Below are positions 52,650 through 61,607 of a stretch of DNA of 64,000 bases, in pieces. The stretch lies in contig NZ_JADPJL010000068.1 of NCBI RefSeq assembly GCF_023073415.1, forward strand, positions 62,001-126,000, read 5' to 3'. The notes beneath the pieces are model-generated. The model was given only the letters and a program-made list of their open reading frames with translations. It made no database searches and was not told where the DNA came from. Made by a program: the position numbers and the translations under genes. The stretch is from Bradyrhizobium sp. 190. Lineage in GTDB: Bacteria; Pseudomonadota; Alphaproteobacteria; Rhizobiales; Xanthobacteraceae. Every line of letters begins with the position of its first letter. Position 1 is the first letter of the stretch.

Positions 52650-53458
52650 GCGCTGCGCTGCCCGGAATAGGAAGGCGCGAGCGCGCTGGAGACCTCGCGG
52701 CAATAGGCGGCATATTCGGCCGAGGTGCGAAACTCCTCCCCGCGCGGCTCCACGGTGTCGATATGAAACTCGCTGGCAAGGCGGCCCGGCCGCGCCGTCA
52801 TCACGGTCACCCGCTGCGACAGGTAGACCGACTCGAACACCGAATGGGTGACGAAGATGACGGTCTTGTGCAGCCTGCGCCACAGATCAAGCAGATCGTT
52901 GTTGAGCCGAAAGCGCGTGATCTCGTCGAGCGCCGCGAACGGCTCGTCCAGCAGCAGAATATCCGGGTCGGTGACGAGCGCACGCGCCAGCGAAACCCGC
53001 ATCTTCATGCCGCCGGACAATTCACGGGGGTATGCATCGGCAAATTCGGAAAGGCCGACCTGCGCCAGCGCCCCCTCGATGCGGCTGTCGGCATCAGCCG
53101 CCGGCGCATGCGAAAGTTTCAGCGGCAGACGAACGTTTTCACGCACGCTTGCCCACGGCATCAACGTCGGCTCCTGAAACACGAAGCCGATGGGATGCCG
53201 CCCATCCTTCCTGTTTGCGTGATGGGAAACGTTCACCGTGCCCGCACTCGGCGCGCTGAGCCCCGCGATCAACCGCAGCGCGGTCGATTTTCCGCAGCCG
53301 GAAGGCCCGAGCAACGAGACGAACTCGCCTTTTGCAACATCGAGATCGAGCGGCCCGAGCGCGGTCACGCCGTTATCATAGGTCTTGATAACGGCGCGCA
53401 GACGCACTGCAAGGCCCGCCGAATCGATATCCGTCTCGGACAAAGCGGGCTCGGCCAT
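52646..53458 (-). CDS. ABC transporter ATP-binding protein, NitT/TauT type
   Basis: A 270-residue ATPase. Walker A is GPSGCGKST, the Q-loop is GFVFQEPTLMPW, the signature is LSGGMKMRVSLARAL, Walker B is ILLLDEPFAALDE, and the H-loop is VIFVTHSVFESVYL. The family member closest by eye is SsuB/TauB. It follows the substrate-binding gene by six bases and overlaps the permease gene. Confidence 0.94.
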   Translation of the reverse strand: MAEPALSETDIDSAGLAVRLRAVIKTYDNGVTALGPLDLDVAKGEFVSLLGPSGCGKSTALRLIAGLSAPSAGTVNVSHHANRKDGRHPIGFVFQEPTLMPWASVRENVRLPLKLSHAPAADADSRIEGALAQVGLSEFADAYPRELSGGMKMRVSLARALVTDPDILLLDEPFAALDEITRFRLNNDLLDLWRRLHKTVIFVTHSVFESVYLSQRVTVMTARPGRLASEFHIDTVEPRGEEFRTSAEYAAYCREVSSALAPSYSGQRSA

Positions 53459-53464
53459 CTCGTG

Positions 53465-54484
53465 TCAGTTCTTCGGCCGCAGATCGACGCCGACGCCCTT
53501 GTTGACGAAGCGCAGCGTGTAGGCCTGGCGGTAGTCGATATCGTGGCGAACCACGCCGGCCCGGACCATCTTGTCGAAGAAGCTCGCCACCCGCGCGTCG
53601 GTCATGGCGCCGATGCCGTCGCGCAAGGTATCGCCGGAATCGACGATGCCGTATTCCTTCATCTTGGCGACGGAATAGCTGAGCAGTTCGTCGGTCATTT
53701 CCGGGTTCATCTTCTTGATCATCGCATTGCCGGCCGAATTGTCGCCGTAGAGATAATTGTACCAGCCAATGGCGGAAGCATCGACGAAGCGCTGCACGAG
53801 GTCGGGCTTCTTGTCGACGATCTCGCGGCGGGTCTCGATCAGCGTCGAATAGGCGTTGAAACCGTGATCGGCGAGCAGGATCACGCCGGGTTTGAAGCCC
53901 GCCGCCTTCTCGACGGCGTAGGGCTCGGACGTGACATAGCCCTGCATCGCGCTCTGCTTGTTGACGATAAAGGGCTGCGAATTGAAGGTGTAGGGCTTTA
54001 CCTTGCTCTCGCTGAATCCGTATTCGGACTTCAGCCACTGGAAGTAGCTCGCGACGCCTTCCTTGGACACGAATAGCGTGAGCGGCTTGAGATCTTCGAG
54101 CTTGGTGGATTTGGCTTCCGGATGGGTCAGGAAAACCTGAGGATCCTTCTGGAAGATGGCAGCGACGGCGACCACCGGCACGTTGTTGGTGACCGCATCG
54201 AAGGATTGCAACGTGTTCGCGGTCATGAAGAAGTCGATTTTGCCGGCGGTCAGCAGGATGCGATTGTTGGTGTTGGGACCGCCCGGCACGATGGTGACGT
54301 CGAGGCCGTATTTCTTGTAGGTGCCGTCGGCAACCGCCTGGAAGAAGCCGCCATGTTCGGCCTCCGCCACCCAGTTGGTTCCAAACGACACCTTGTCGAG
54401 GGTCTGCGCGCGCGCCGGCATCAGTGCCGCAGCCAGCACCAGAAGACCCGCGGTTAACGCTCGCGTCAAAATGGCCGGGTTCAT
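53465..54484 (-). CDS. ABC transporter substrate-binding protein, NMT1/THI5-like
   Basis: A 339-residue periplasmic receptor with a signal peptide (AGLLVLAAALMPARAQ). The fold starts VSFGTNWVAEAEHGGFFQAV, the NMT1/THI5 pattern shared with ThiY-type pyrimidine-precursor receptors, and goes on with GGPNTNNRILLTAGKIDFFM. An aromatic-rich mid-region (EPYAVEKAAGF, GWYNYLYGD) is typical. Candidate ligands are pyrimidines or other N-heterocycles, judged from family and from the creatininase-like gene in the divergent position. Confidence 0.9.
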   Translation of the reverse strand: MNPAILTRALTAGLLVLAAALMPARAQTLDKVSFGTNWVAEAEHGGFFQAVADGTYKKYGLDVTIVPGGPNTNNRILLTAGKIDFFMTANTLQSFDAVTNNVPVVAVAAIFQKDPQVFLTHPEAKSTKLEDLKPLTLFVSKEGVASYFQWLKSEYGFSESKVKPYTFNSQPFIVNKQSAMQGYVTSEPYAVEKAAGFKPGVILLADHGFNAYSTLIETRREIVDKKPDLVQRFVDASAIGWYNYLYGDNSAGNAMIKKMNPEMTDELLSYSVAKMKEYGIVDSGDTLRDGIGAMTDARVASFFDKMVRAGVVRHDIDYRQAYTLRFVNKGVGVDLRPKN

Positions 54485-54628
54485 GGTTGGACTCCGTCGA
54501 TCGTTCTGGCCCATGATGGGAGGCAATGGACGTGGATATCGTTCCACCGGTTTATCCAGGAATTGGATCAATTCCCGGAATATCTAACAAGCTACCCCGC
54601 AAATTCATTCAAAGAAACGCTTCGCTCG

Positions 54629-55438
54629 ATGACCTCAACCGTTCCGCCCCGCGACTGGACCGACATCCACTGGCCGGATATCGCCAGGGCGGACGCCGCG
54701 CGCTGGATCGCGGTGCTGCCGCTGGCGGCGACCGAGCAGCACGGCCCGCATCTGCCGCTGGAAACCGACGTCCTGATCGGCGAGGCCTATCTGGCGCGGG
54801 TGCGCGAGCTGCTGCCTGTCGCGCTTCCCGTCACGTTTCTGCCGCTGCAGCCGGTCGGCATTTCCACCGAACATATCGATTACCCGGGAACGCTGACGCT
54901 GCCGACCGTTGTCGCATTGAAGGAGTGGATGGCGATCGGCGAGAGTGTCGCACGATCGGGCATCCGCAAGCTCGTGATCGTGACGAGCCATGGCGGCAAC
55001 AGCGCGGCGATGTCGCTGGTGGCGCAGGATCTGCGCGCGCATCACGGGCTTCTCGTGGTCACCACGAGCTGGTCGCGCTTTGGTGCGCCGGACGGACTGT
55101 TTTCCGCGGAAGAGCTGCGTCACGGCATTCATGGCGGCGCGGTCGAGACTTCGATCATGATGGCGCGCTATCCGCACGCCGTGCGGACAGAAGCGATCGC
55201 GGATTTTCATCCCGCCAGCGTCGCGATGGAGAAAAAATTTCGTTGGCTCTCGGCGCATCGGCCGGTCCCCTTCGCGTGGCAGACGCAGGACCTGCATGAA
55301 AGCGGCGCGGTCGGCGACGCCACCAAAGCCTCCGCGGAGAAGGGCGAACAACTGCTCGATCACGGCGCACGCGCGTTCTGCGAATTGCTCGACGACGTCG
55401 ACAAATTCGATCCGGAATTGTTTCTTCGTAAAGTATAG
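54629..55438 (+). CDS. Creatininase-family amidohydrolase
   Basis: A 269-residue metal hydrolase of the creatininase/FAPy-deformylase family. Metal ligands are visible in TEQHGPHLPLETD (Glu, His, Asp), TSHGGNSAA (His) and HGGAVETSIM (Glu). Members open lactam rings or deformylate pyrimidines. The divergent NMT1-type transporter suggests the imported compound is a cyclic amide. The ATG used is the first with the family's start; 22 more residues are possible. It has no downstream partner. Confidence 0.89.
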   Translation: MTSTVPPRDWTDIHWPDIARADAARWIAVLPLAATEQHGPHLPLETDVLIGEAYLARVRELLPVALPVTFLPLQPVGISTEHIDYPGTLTLPTVVALKEWMAIGESVARSGIRKLVIVTSHGGNSAAMSLVAQDLRAHHGLLVVTTSWSRFGAPDGLFSAEELRHGIHGGAVETSIMMARYPHAVRTEAIADFHPASVAMEKKFRWLSAHRPVPFAWQTQDLHESGAVGDATKASAEKGEQLLDHGARAFCELLDDVDKFDPELFLRKV

Positions 55439-55591
55439 AATCGAGGATTTATTCTCGCAACCATCTGAAATATCTAAGAAATAAACGACGAAACCATATT
55501 TCCAGCCACAGCCTCGAACCGCTTTCGAGGAGCCTCCGTCCAACTGGGCATGCGGACCACAATGGCCGCCTAACACAGGATGGAGACTTCC

Positions 55592-55852
55592 ATGTCGATC
55601 AAGACCAAGTTCGCCGCTCTCGCTCTCGCTACCCTTGCCGTTACCGGTACGATCGCTTCCACCACCCAGGCGCAAGCCAAGCCGCTGCACTGGGGTGTCG
55701 GAGCCGGCCTCGTTGGCGCAGCCATCGTCGGCACCGCGATCGCAGCTTCTGGCCCCGGCTACTACTACGACGGCTATCGCCGCTGCGGCTGGGTTCGCCA
55801 GTTCGACGCCTTCGGCAATTATATCGGCCGCGTCCGGACCTGCTCCTACTGA
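55592..55852 (+). CDS. Small exported Gly/Tyr-rich protein
   Basis: An 86-residue protein with a clear signal peptide (KTKFAALALATLAVTGTIAS...QAQA). The mature part has a glycine-rich segment (GVGAGLVGAAIVGTAIAASG) that could insert in a membrane. It ends with a Tyr/Arg/Cys-rich piece (GYYYDGYRRCGWVRQFDAFG, RVRTCSY). Two cysteines could form a disulfide. Proteins of this type are frequent and uncharacterised in Bradyrhizobium. The start follows GGATGGAGACTTCC. A terminator follows. Confidence 0.8.
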   Translation: MSIKTKFAALALATLAVTGTIASTTQAQAKPLHWGVGAGLVGAAIVGTAIAASGPGYYYDGYRRCGWVRQFDAFGNYIGRVRTCSY

Positions 55853-55979
55853 TTTTTCTTCGGCTGACTTGGTCTCTGTTTGAGAAGCGACTTCTTCAAG
55901 CAAGCCATTTCAAGACCCGAAAACGCTTCTCGTGGATTTGCGTCCGGCACGGGCGCCTCATCCACCCCGTGCTGAACCC

Positions 55980-56017
55980 GACCCGCCCGGTTGTCCCCCC
56001 GGGCGGGTCACCCTTTT
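55980..56017 (+). terminator. Terminator hairpin after the small exported protein
   Basis: gacccgcccgg pairs perfectly with ccgggcgggtc around ttgtcccc, and the tract accctttt follows. A typical strong intrinsic terminator about 125 bases past the stop. Confidence 0.8.
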
Positions 56018-56186
56018 GGAGGATGTAGGCCGGCCGCTAGCGCCCGGCCCGTCGCGATGTGTCAGCGATGTCTCCGAACACCCGTCAGCGATCTGTCCGA
56101 ACGGTAGCGGCAGGGGCGATGACGTGTTGCAAGCACGTCACGCAACCGTGCCATCCAAGTGCTGCCGCCGGCTCCCCTTCTGGCTA

Positions 56187-56204
56187 TTGCGAATTACTTG
56201 CAAT
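56187..56204. promoter_or_regulatory. Candidate Fur-family operator upstream of the two-barrel porin
   Basis: ttgcgaattacttgcaat, extended as attgc-gaattactt-gcaat. It matches the sit-proximal box at 16 of 18 positions. It lies about 90 bases before the gene, a reasonable promoter distance. Confidence 0.55.
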
Positions 56205-56292
56205 AAGGATCGAGGCGTAAATGTCGGAATGATCTCGATCTGGGCGCTGATCGGGGAACCGTAGGGAATCCGATTCGGGGGCGGCGGGGTTG

Positions 56293-58371
56293 ATGACTTC
56301 AATTGTTGAGTGGCGGCAGGCATTCGAATCTGCAGTGATGGCAAGCAGCGACAGCATGGGTCGCGCCGGGAATGTCCGCACTGTGAACCGCAACCGCCGA
56401 TCCCTGGACTATGCGCTGGCCGGCGCCGCGTTCGGCGCGCTGACGCTCGGCAGCCCGGCAATTGCGGCCGACATGCCGCTGAAAGCGCCCTATCTTCGCC
56501 CGGCGTTCGACTGGAGCGGCTTCTACATCGGCGGCCACACCGGCTACGGCCGCGGCTCCTCGAGCGCGGTACTCTCCGATCCGCTGGCGGTTTCGACCAA
56601 CAGCGTCTTCAGCGGCGTGATCGGCGGCGTCCAGGGCGGCTACAATGTTCAATTGCCCTCCGGCTTGGTGCTCGGCGTCGAAGCCGACCTGACCTTTCCG
56701 AACTATTTCACCTCGAACTCGATCGTATCGACGCTTACCGGCATACGCTCCGAAGTGGTCGAGAAACTGGACTACGTCGGCACCGCGCGAGGCCGCATCG
56801 GCTACGCAAGCGGACAGTGGCTCTTCTACGCCACCGGCGGTTTCGCCTGGGCCGGCGAGCGCTTCATCAATACGCCTGACGTCGGCACTGACCAGAAACA
56901 CATCAACGTCCGCCCCGGCTGGGCCGCTGGCGCCGGCATGGAATACGCCTTCGCGCCGCACTGGACCGTCAGGCTCGAATATCTCTACAGCCAGTTCGAT
57001 CGCGCCAACAATCGCTTCCCCTCCGGTACGGAACACAGCTCGACGCTCGACTTCCAGCAGGTGCGCATCGGCCTCAACCGCAAGGTCGACTGGCCGGGGT
57101 CAAAAACCTGGACGCCGAAGTCCGACCTGACCGATCCCGAATCCGACCGCTGGGAGATCCATGGACAGAGCACGTATCTGGGACAGGGCTATCCGGCATT
57201 CCGCGCACCCTATACTGGCACCAACAGCCTGACGCCCGCCAGACAGGCGCAGGCCACCTGGAGCAACAGCCTCTATCTGAACGCCCGGCTCTGGGAAGGC
57301 GGCGAGGTCTACTACAACCCCGAACTGCTGCAGGGCTTTGGCCTGAGCGACACCGTCGGTCTCGCCGGATTTTCCAGCGGCGAGGCCCAGAAGTCCAACT
57401 TCCCCTACCCGCACTACAACACCTCGCGGCTGTATGTGCGCCAGACTTTCGGATTTGGCGGCGAGCAGGAAGAGCTTGCCAGCGGACAGCAGCAGCTTGC
57501 GGGCAAGGTCGACGTCAACAGGCTGACGCTTCAGGCCGGAAAATTCTCGGTCGGCGACGTCTTCGACGGCAATTCCTACGCCAAGGATACCCGCAGGGAT
57601 TTCATGAACTGGTCGATCTGGGCCCCCGGCGCGTTCGATTATGCCGCCGACAGGCTCGGGCTGACCTACGGCATGACCGCCGAACTCAACCAGAAGAACT
57701 GGGCACTGCGCGGCGGCTATTTCCTGATGGGCGCGGTATCCAACTCCAACAATTTCGACACGCAGGTATTCCGCCGCGGCCAGTATGTGGCTGAACTGGA
57801 GACGCGATACTCGATATTTTCCCGTCCGGGCAAGCTGCGCACCATCGGCTGGTTGAGCAGCGCCAATTCCGGCAGCTATCGCGAGACGCTGGATAATCCC
57901 GCGCTCAATCTCGACATTGCGCTGACGCGCACGGGCCGCCCCAAATACGGCTATGTCATCAACGTCGAACAGTCGGTCACCGATGATATCGGCCTGTTCG
58001 GCCGCTGGAGCTGGAACAACGGCAAGACCGAGATCATGTCGTTCACCGACATCGATGCCTCATTGTCGCTCGGCACCTCGATCAAGGGCACCAAATGGGG
58101 GCGGCCGGACGACACGATCGGCATCGCCGGCGCCATCAACGCGCTGTCACGCGATCATCGCGACTTCCTCGCCGCCGGCGGGCTCGGGCCACTGATCGGC
58201 GATGGGCAGCTCAATTACCGCAAGGAACGCATCCTCGAAACCTATTACGCCTATGCCCTCACCAGGCAGATCACGCTGACGGCGGACTACCAGTTCGTCA
58301 CCAACCCGGCGTTCAATGCCGACCGCGGCCCGGTCCATGTGTTCTCCGGAAGGCTGCACGGCGAGTTTTAA
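56293..58371 (+). CDS. Double-barrel outer-membrane protein: Omp25-like domain plus OprB-like porin
   Basis: About 692 residues. After a long N-terminus and signal (ALAGAAFGALTLGSPAIAAD) come two barrels. Residues about 70-285 form an 8-strand Omp25/RopB-like barrel (FDWSGFYIGGHTGYGRG, LEYLYSQFD, VRIGLNRKVDW). Residues about 300-690 form an OprB-like porin (HGQSTYLGQGYPAFRAPYTG, VNRLTLQAGKFSVGDVFDGN, ending GRLHGEF). Each alone is a complete family. It may be MnoP-like (a B. japonicum Mn porin), inferred from the upstream metal-type dyad and not from a comparison. The exact start is uncertain; ATGs lie at 56293, 56338 and 56356. Confidence 0.85.
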   Translation: MTSIVEWRQAFESAVMASSDSMGRAGNVRTVNRNRRSLDYALAGAAFGALTLGSPAIAADMPLKAPYLRPAFDWSGFYIGGHTGYGRGSSSAVLSDPLAVSTNSVFSGVIGGVQGGYNVQLPSGLVLGVEADLTFPNYFTSNSIVSTLTGIRSEVVEKLDYVGTARGRIGYASGQWLFYATGGFAWAGERFINTPDVGTDQKHINVRPGWAAGAGMEYAFAPHWTVRLEYLYSQFDRANNRFPSGTEHSSTLDFQQVRIGLNRKVDWPGSKTWTPKSDLTDPESDRWEIHGQSTYLGQGYPAFRAPYTGTNSLTPARQAQATWSNSLYLNARLWEGGEVYYNPELLQGFGLSDTVGLAGFSSGEAQKSNFPYPHYNTSRLYVRQTFGFGGEQEELASGQQQLAGKVDVNRLTLQAGKFSVGDVFDGNSYAKDTRRDFMNWSIWAPGAFDYAADRLGLTYGMTAELNQKNWALRGGYFLMGAVSNSNNFDTQVFRRGQYVAELETRYSIFSRPGKLRTIGWLSSANSGSYRETLDNPALNLDIALTRTGRPKYGYVINVEQSVTDDIGLFGRWSWNNGKTEIMSFTDIDASLSLGTSIKGTKWGRPDDTIGIAGAINALSRDHRDFLAAGGLGPLIGDGQLNYRKERILETYYAYALTRQITLTADYQFVTNPAFNADRGPVHVFSGRLHGEF

Positions 58372-58382
58372 ACCCTCTCGCG

Positions 58383-59690
58383 TCACGCTTCTCCGCCAAG
58401 AGAAGCCTCGCCAGTCCTGACGGCCAGCAGCTTGTCGATGCGTCGGCCATCGAGATCGACGATCTCGAAGCGCCAACCGTCCACCTCGATATGGTCGCCG
58501 ACGTCAGGTATCCGGCCGAAATGGCTGAGCAGGAAGCCGGCAACCGTCTCGTAGTCGTGGGACACCGGCACCTCGAACCGGAGCAGCGAAGCAAACTCAA
58601 CGGCGGACATCCAACCTGAGATCAAATACGAACCGTCGTCGCGTCTGACGGCTGCCGCTTCCGGCTGCCCCTCCTCCGTGTGAAAGCCGCCGACGATCGA
58701 TTCCAGGATGTCTGCGCTGGTCACCACGCCCTGGAACACGCCATATTCGTCGTGGACCAGCCCCATATGGACGGTGGAGTCGCGCAGGATGGCGACGACA
58801 TCCCTCGCATCGAGAAATTCCGGAATGACCGGCGCCGGACGGACCAGCTTGCCGATATCAGGCGTCTGCCCCGACAGATAGCAATCCAGAATGTCCTTGG
58901 CCTTGACGATTCCGACCGCGGCATCGCCAGCCTGATCGAAGACGACAAAACGGGAATGGCTGCTGGCAGCCAGCGCAGAGCGGATGGCTTGCAGGGTGTC
59001 GGTCAGGTTGATCATGCTCACTTCGCGGCGCGGTGTCATGACGGCACCGACGGGAAGATCGCCGAGGCGCATGACGCCCGCGATCATTTCCTTTTCACCG
59101 GGCTCGAGCACGCCCGCATTCTCGGCTTCGACGACCAGGGTGCGGATTTCATCCTCGCTGACTTTTTCGTCGGCCGCGCCGCGATGCCCCAACAGCCACA
59201 ACAGCGCCTTGCCGGACCGGTCGAGCAGCCAAACGACGGGCAACGAGATCTTCGCAAGCAGCGTCATGTAAGGCGCCACGCGAATCGCCACCGATTCCGG
59301 ATCGCGCAGGGCAATTTGCTTGGGCACCAATTCGCCGATGATGAGCGACGCGTAAGTAATAACCGTCACCACGGTGCCGACGCCAATGACGTCAGCCAGA
59401 CCTTGCGACCATCCGGCTTCGACCAGCATGCTCGTCAGTCGCAGACCGAGAGTGGCGCCGGAAAATGCCCCGGACAGCACGCCGATCAGCGTAATACCGA
59501 TCTGCACCGTCGAGAGAAATTTGCCCGGATCGGACGCCAGAGCCAGCGCGCGGCGGGAACCTTTGACGTTCTTTTCAACTAGCGCCACCAGTCGCGCCGG
59601 CCGCGAAGAGACGATGGCCAGCTCTGACATTGCGAGCAAGCCGTTGATGACAATCAGGACCGCAACGACCCCGAGATCGAGGTAGATCAT
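58383..59690 (-). CDS. Hemolysin-family CNNM/CBS/CorC membrane protein
   Basis: A 435-residue protein with an N-terminal DUF21/CNNM transmembrane domain of three to four spans (VVAVLIVINGLLAMSELAIV and LGLRLTSMLVEAGWSQGLAD). Paired CBS domains follow (VMTPRREVSMINLTDTLQ, VIPEFLDARDVVAILRDS), then a CorC/HlyC C-terminal domain (DDGSYLISGWMSAVEFASLL, FGRIPDVGDHIEVDGWRFEI). Family members are linked to Mg2+/Co2+ handling and Mg2+ efflux. The name hemolysin is historical. It is convergent with the two-barrel porin. Confidence 0.93.
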   Translation of the reverse strand: MIYLDLGVVAVLIVINGLLAMSELAIVSSRPARLVALVEKNVKGSRRALALASDPGKFLSTVQIGITLIGVLSGAFSGATLGLRLTSMLVEAGWSQGLADVIGVGTVVTVITYASLIIGELVPKQIALRDPESVAIRVAPYMTLLAKISLPVVWLLDRSGKALLWLLGHRGAADEKVSEDEIRTLVVEAENAGVLEPGEKEMIAGVMRLGDLPVGAVMTPRREVSMINLTDTLQAIRSALAASSHSRFVVFDQAGDAAVGIVKAKDILDCYLSGQTPDIGKLVRPAPVIPEFLDARDVVAILRDSTVHMGLVHDEYGVFQGVVTSADILESIVGGFHTEEGQPEAAAVRRDDGSYLISGWMSAVEFASLLRFEVPVSHDYETVAGFLLSHFGRIPDVGDHIEVDGWRFEIVDLDGRRIDKLLAVRTGEASLGGEA

Positions 59691-59794
59691 TATCTCATTT
59701 TCTTGTGGGTATCGGTTCCCACCACGGAAGCAAATCTGTTACCAGAAATCCCATCCGGATGAGGTCAAAAGAGCGTGCGGATGCCGCAGAGAAT

Positions 59795-61426
59795 TTATCC
59801 CACCGGCTGGAACGAATCCGTGCGCGCCATCGCCCAGGCGTCGCGGAAGCGCTGATCCTGGGTGCCTTCGATCAACTCGCCCGGCCGCAGCGACGGGTAG
59901 AGCTTCGCAAATGACATTACCTCGGTGCTCGACGTTCGCTTCGAGAAGTGGATCGGCCGCAGTTGCCGCGGGTGGTCGAGGCCGGCGGCGGCGAGAAGCT
60001 CGGACAGCGCGTGCAGGGTGGCATGATGGTACATGTAGACCCGCTCGGTCTTGAGCGGCACCACCAGCGCTCGGGCGCGCAAGGGATCCTGCGTGCTCAC
60101 ACCGGTCGGACAGCGATCGGTGTGGCAGCTCAAGGACTGGATGCAGCCGAGAGCGAACATGAATCCGCGCGCGGAATTACACCAGTCGGCGCCGATCGCC
60201 ATGGCGCGGGCCATGTCGAAGGCGGTCGCGATCTTGCCGGCGGCGCCGATCCTGATGCGGTCGCGCGCATTGATGCCGATCAGCGCGTTATGGACGAAAC
60301 TGACGCCCTCACGCATCGGCATACCCAGATGATCCATGAACTCCAACGGAGCCGCGCCGGTGCCGCCCTCATTGCCGTCGACAACGATGAAGTCAGGATA
60401 AATGCCAGTCTCCAGCATCGCCTTGCAGATCGCCAGGAATTCCCAGGGGTGGCCGATACACATCTTGAACCCTGTGGGCTTGCCGCCCGACAGCCTGCGC
60501 ATCTCGCCGATAAACGCCATCATCTGCAGCGGCGTCGAAAACGCGCGGTGGGTGGCCGGCGAGATGCAATCCTCGCCCATCGCGACGCCCCGGATTTTGG
60601 AGATCTCCTCCGACACCTTGGCTGCCGGCAGCACGCCGCCATGTCCGGGCTTGGCGCCCTGGCTGATCTTGAGTTCGACCATCTTGATCTGGTCGGCGGC
60701 CGCGACGCGGGCGAATTCTTCCGGGTTGAACGAACCATCGCGGTTGCGGCAGCCGAAATAGCCAGAGCCGATCTCCCAGATGAGGTCGCCGCCGTTTTCA
60801 CGGTGATAGGGACTGACACCGCCCTCGCCGGTATCATGCGCGAAACCGCCCTTCTTGGCGCCTATGTTCAGCGCCCGTACGGCCTGGGGACTGAGCGCGC
60901 CAAAACTCATCGCCGAGATGTTGAAGACCGATGCCGAATACGGCTTGGTGCAATCGGGGCCGCCGATCGTGACGCGGAATTCCGCGCCGCTACGGGTCTT
61001 CGGCGCCACCGAATGGTGCATCCATTCGTAACCCTCGCGATAGACATCTTCCTGGGTGCCGAACGGCCGCTTGTCGAGCTGCATCTTGGCGCGCTGATAG
61101 ACCAGAGCGCGGGTGTCGCGGGAGAACGGCATGCCGTCCTTTTCGCTCTCGAAGAAGTACTGCCGTATCTCCGGGCGAATTTCCTCGAGCAGGAAACGAA
61201 TATGCGCCGATATCGGATAGTTGCGCAAAACCGCGTGGTTCTTTTGCAGGAGATCGCGAATGCCGACAAATGTGAGGGCGCCGAAAATCACGATCGGGAT
61301 CAGCAGAATTTCCCACACCTTGAGATTATGGTCGAAAATCCCGATGCCGATCAGCAATGCCGTGACAACGGCGCAGACCGTCAAAATGATGTAGCGTGGC
61401 GAGAACGGAAGCAGCAGCGTTTCCAT
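59795..61426 (-). CDS. FMN-binding glutamate-synthase-family protein
   Basis: A 543-residue protein with two N-terminal membrane segments (YIILTVCAVVTALLIGIGIF and IVIFGALTFVGI). The body is the FMN/Fe-S synthase domain of glutamate synthase: AMSFGALSPQAVRALNIGA, GEGGVSPYHRENGGDLIW, KISQGAKPGHGGVLPAAK, FIVVDGNEGGTGAAPLEF, and the 3Fe-4S cysteines in GCIQSLSCHTDRCPTG. It lacks the glutaminase domain of GltB, so it is unlikely to be ordinary GOGAT. Its substrate is unknown. GAGGGATTCC precedes the ATG. Confidence 0.92.
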   Translation of the reverse strand: METLLLPFSPRYIILTVCAVVTALLIGIGIFDHNLKVWEILLIPIVIFGALTFVGIRDLLQKNHAVLRNYPISAHIRFLLEEIRPEIRQYFFESEKDGMPFSRDTRALVYQRAKMQLDKRPFGTQEDVYREGYEWMHHSVAPKTRSGAEFRVTIGGPDCTKPYSASVFNISAMSFGALSPQAVRALNIGAKKGGFAHDTGEGGVSPYHRENGGDLIWEIGSGYFGCRNRDGSFNPEEFARVAAADQIKMVELKISQGAKPGHGGVLPAAKVSEEISKIRGVAMGEDCISPATHRAFSTPLQMMAFIGEMRRLSGGKPTGFKMCIGHPWEFLAICKAMLETGIYPDFIVVDGNEGGTGAAPLEFMDHLGMPMREGVSFVHNALIGINARDRIRIGAAGKIATAFDMARAMAIGADWCNSARGFMFALGCIQSLSCHTDRCPTGVSTQDPLRARALVVPLKTERVYMYHHATLHALSELLAAAGLDHPRQLRPIHFSKRTSSTEVMSFAKLYPSLRPGELIEGTQDQRFRDAWAMARTDSFQPVG

Positions 61427-61607
61427 GGAATCCCTCAGCCGTATTGTCGCGTCGCCAGCGCCAGCTTAGTCCAACCGACGGAACGAGCGCTACACGATAT
61501 ACCGAGCGATGCTCGCGGAAGTGACGTCGGGCTCGAAAAAATAGTTGGCGGCTTAAATAAATCTGTCGCCTTTCGCAGTGCAGCGTAACGACCCGGCGCC
61601 CAGCCAC

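Larger units (their letters stand above)
55853..56292. other. Intergenic region with terminator and candidate operator
   Basis: About 440 bases with no supported gene. The first part has a terminator hairpin. The last part has a dyad like the sit/irr boxes and probably the promoter of the two-barrel porin. Confidence 0.6.
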
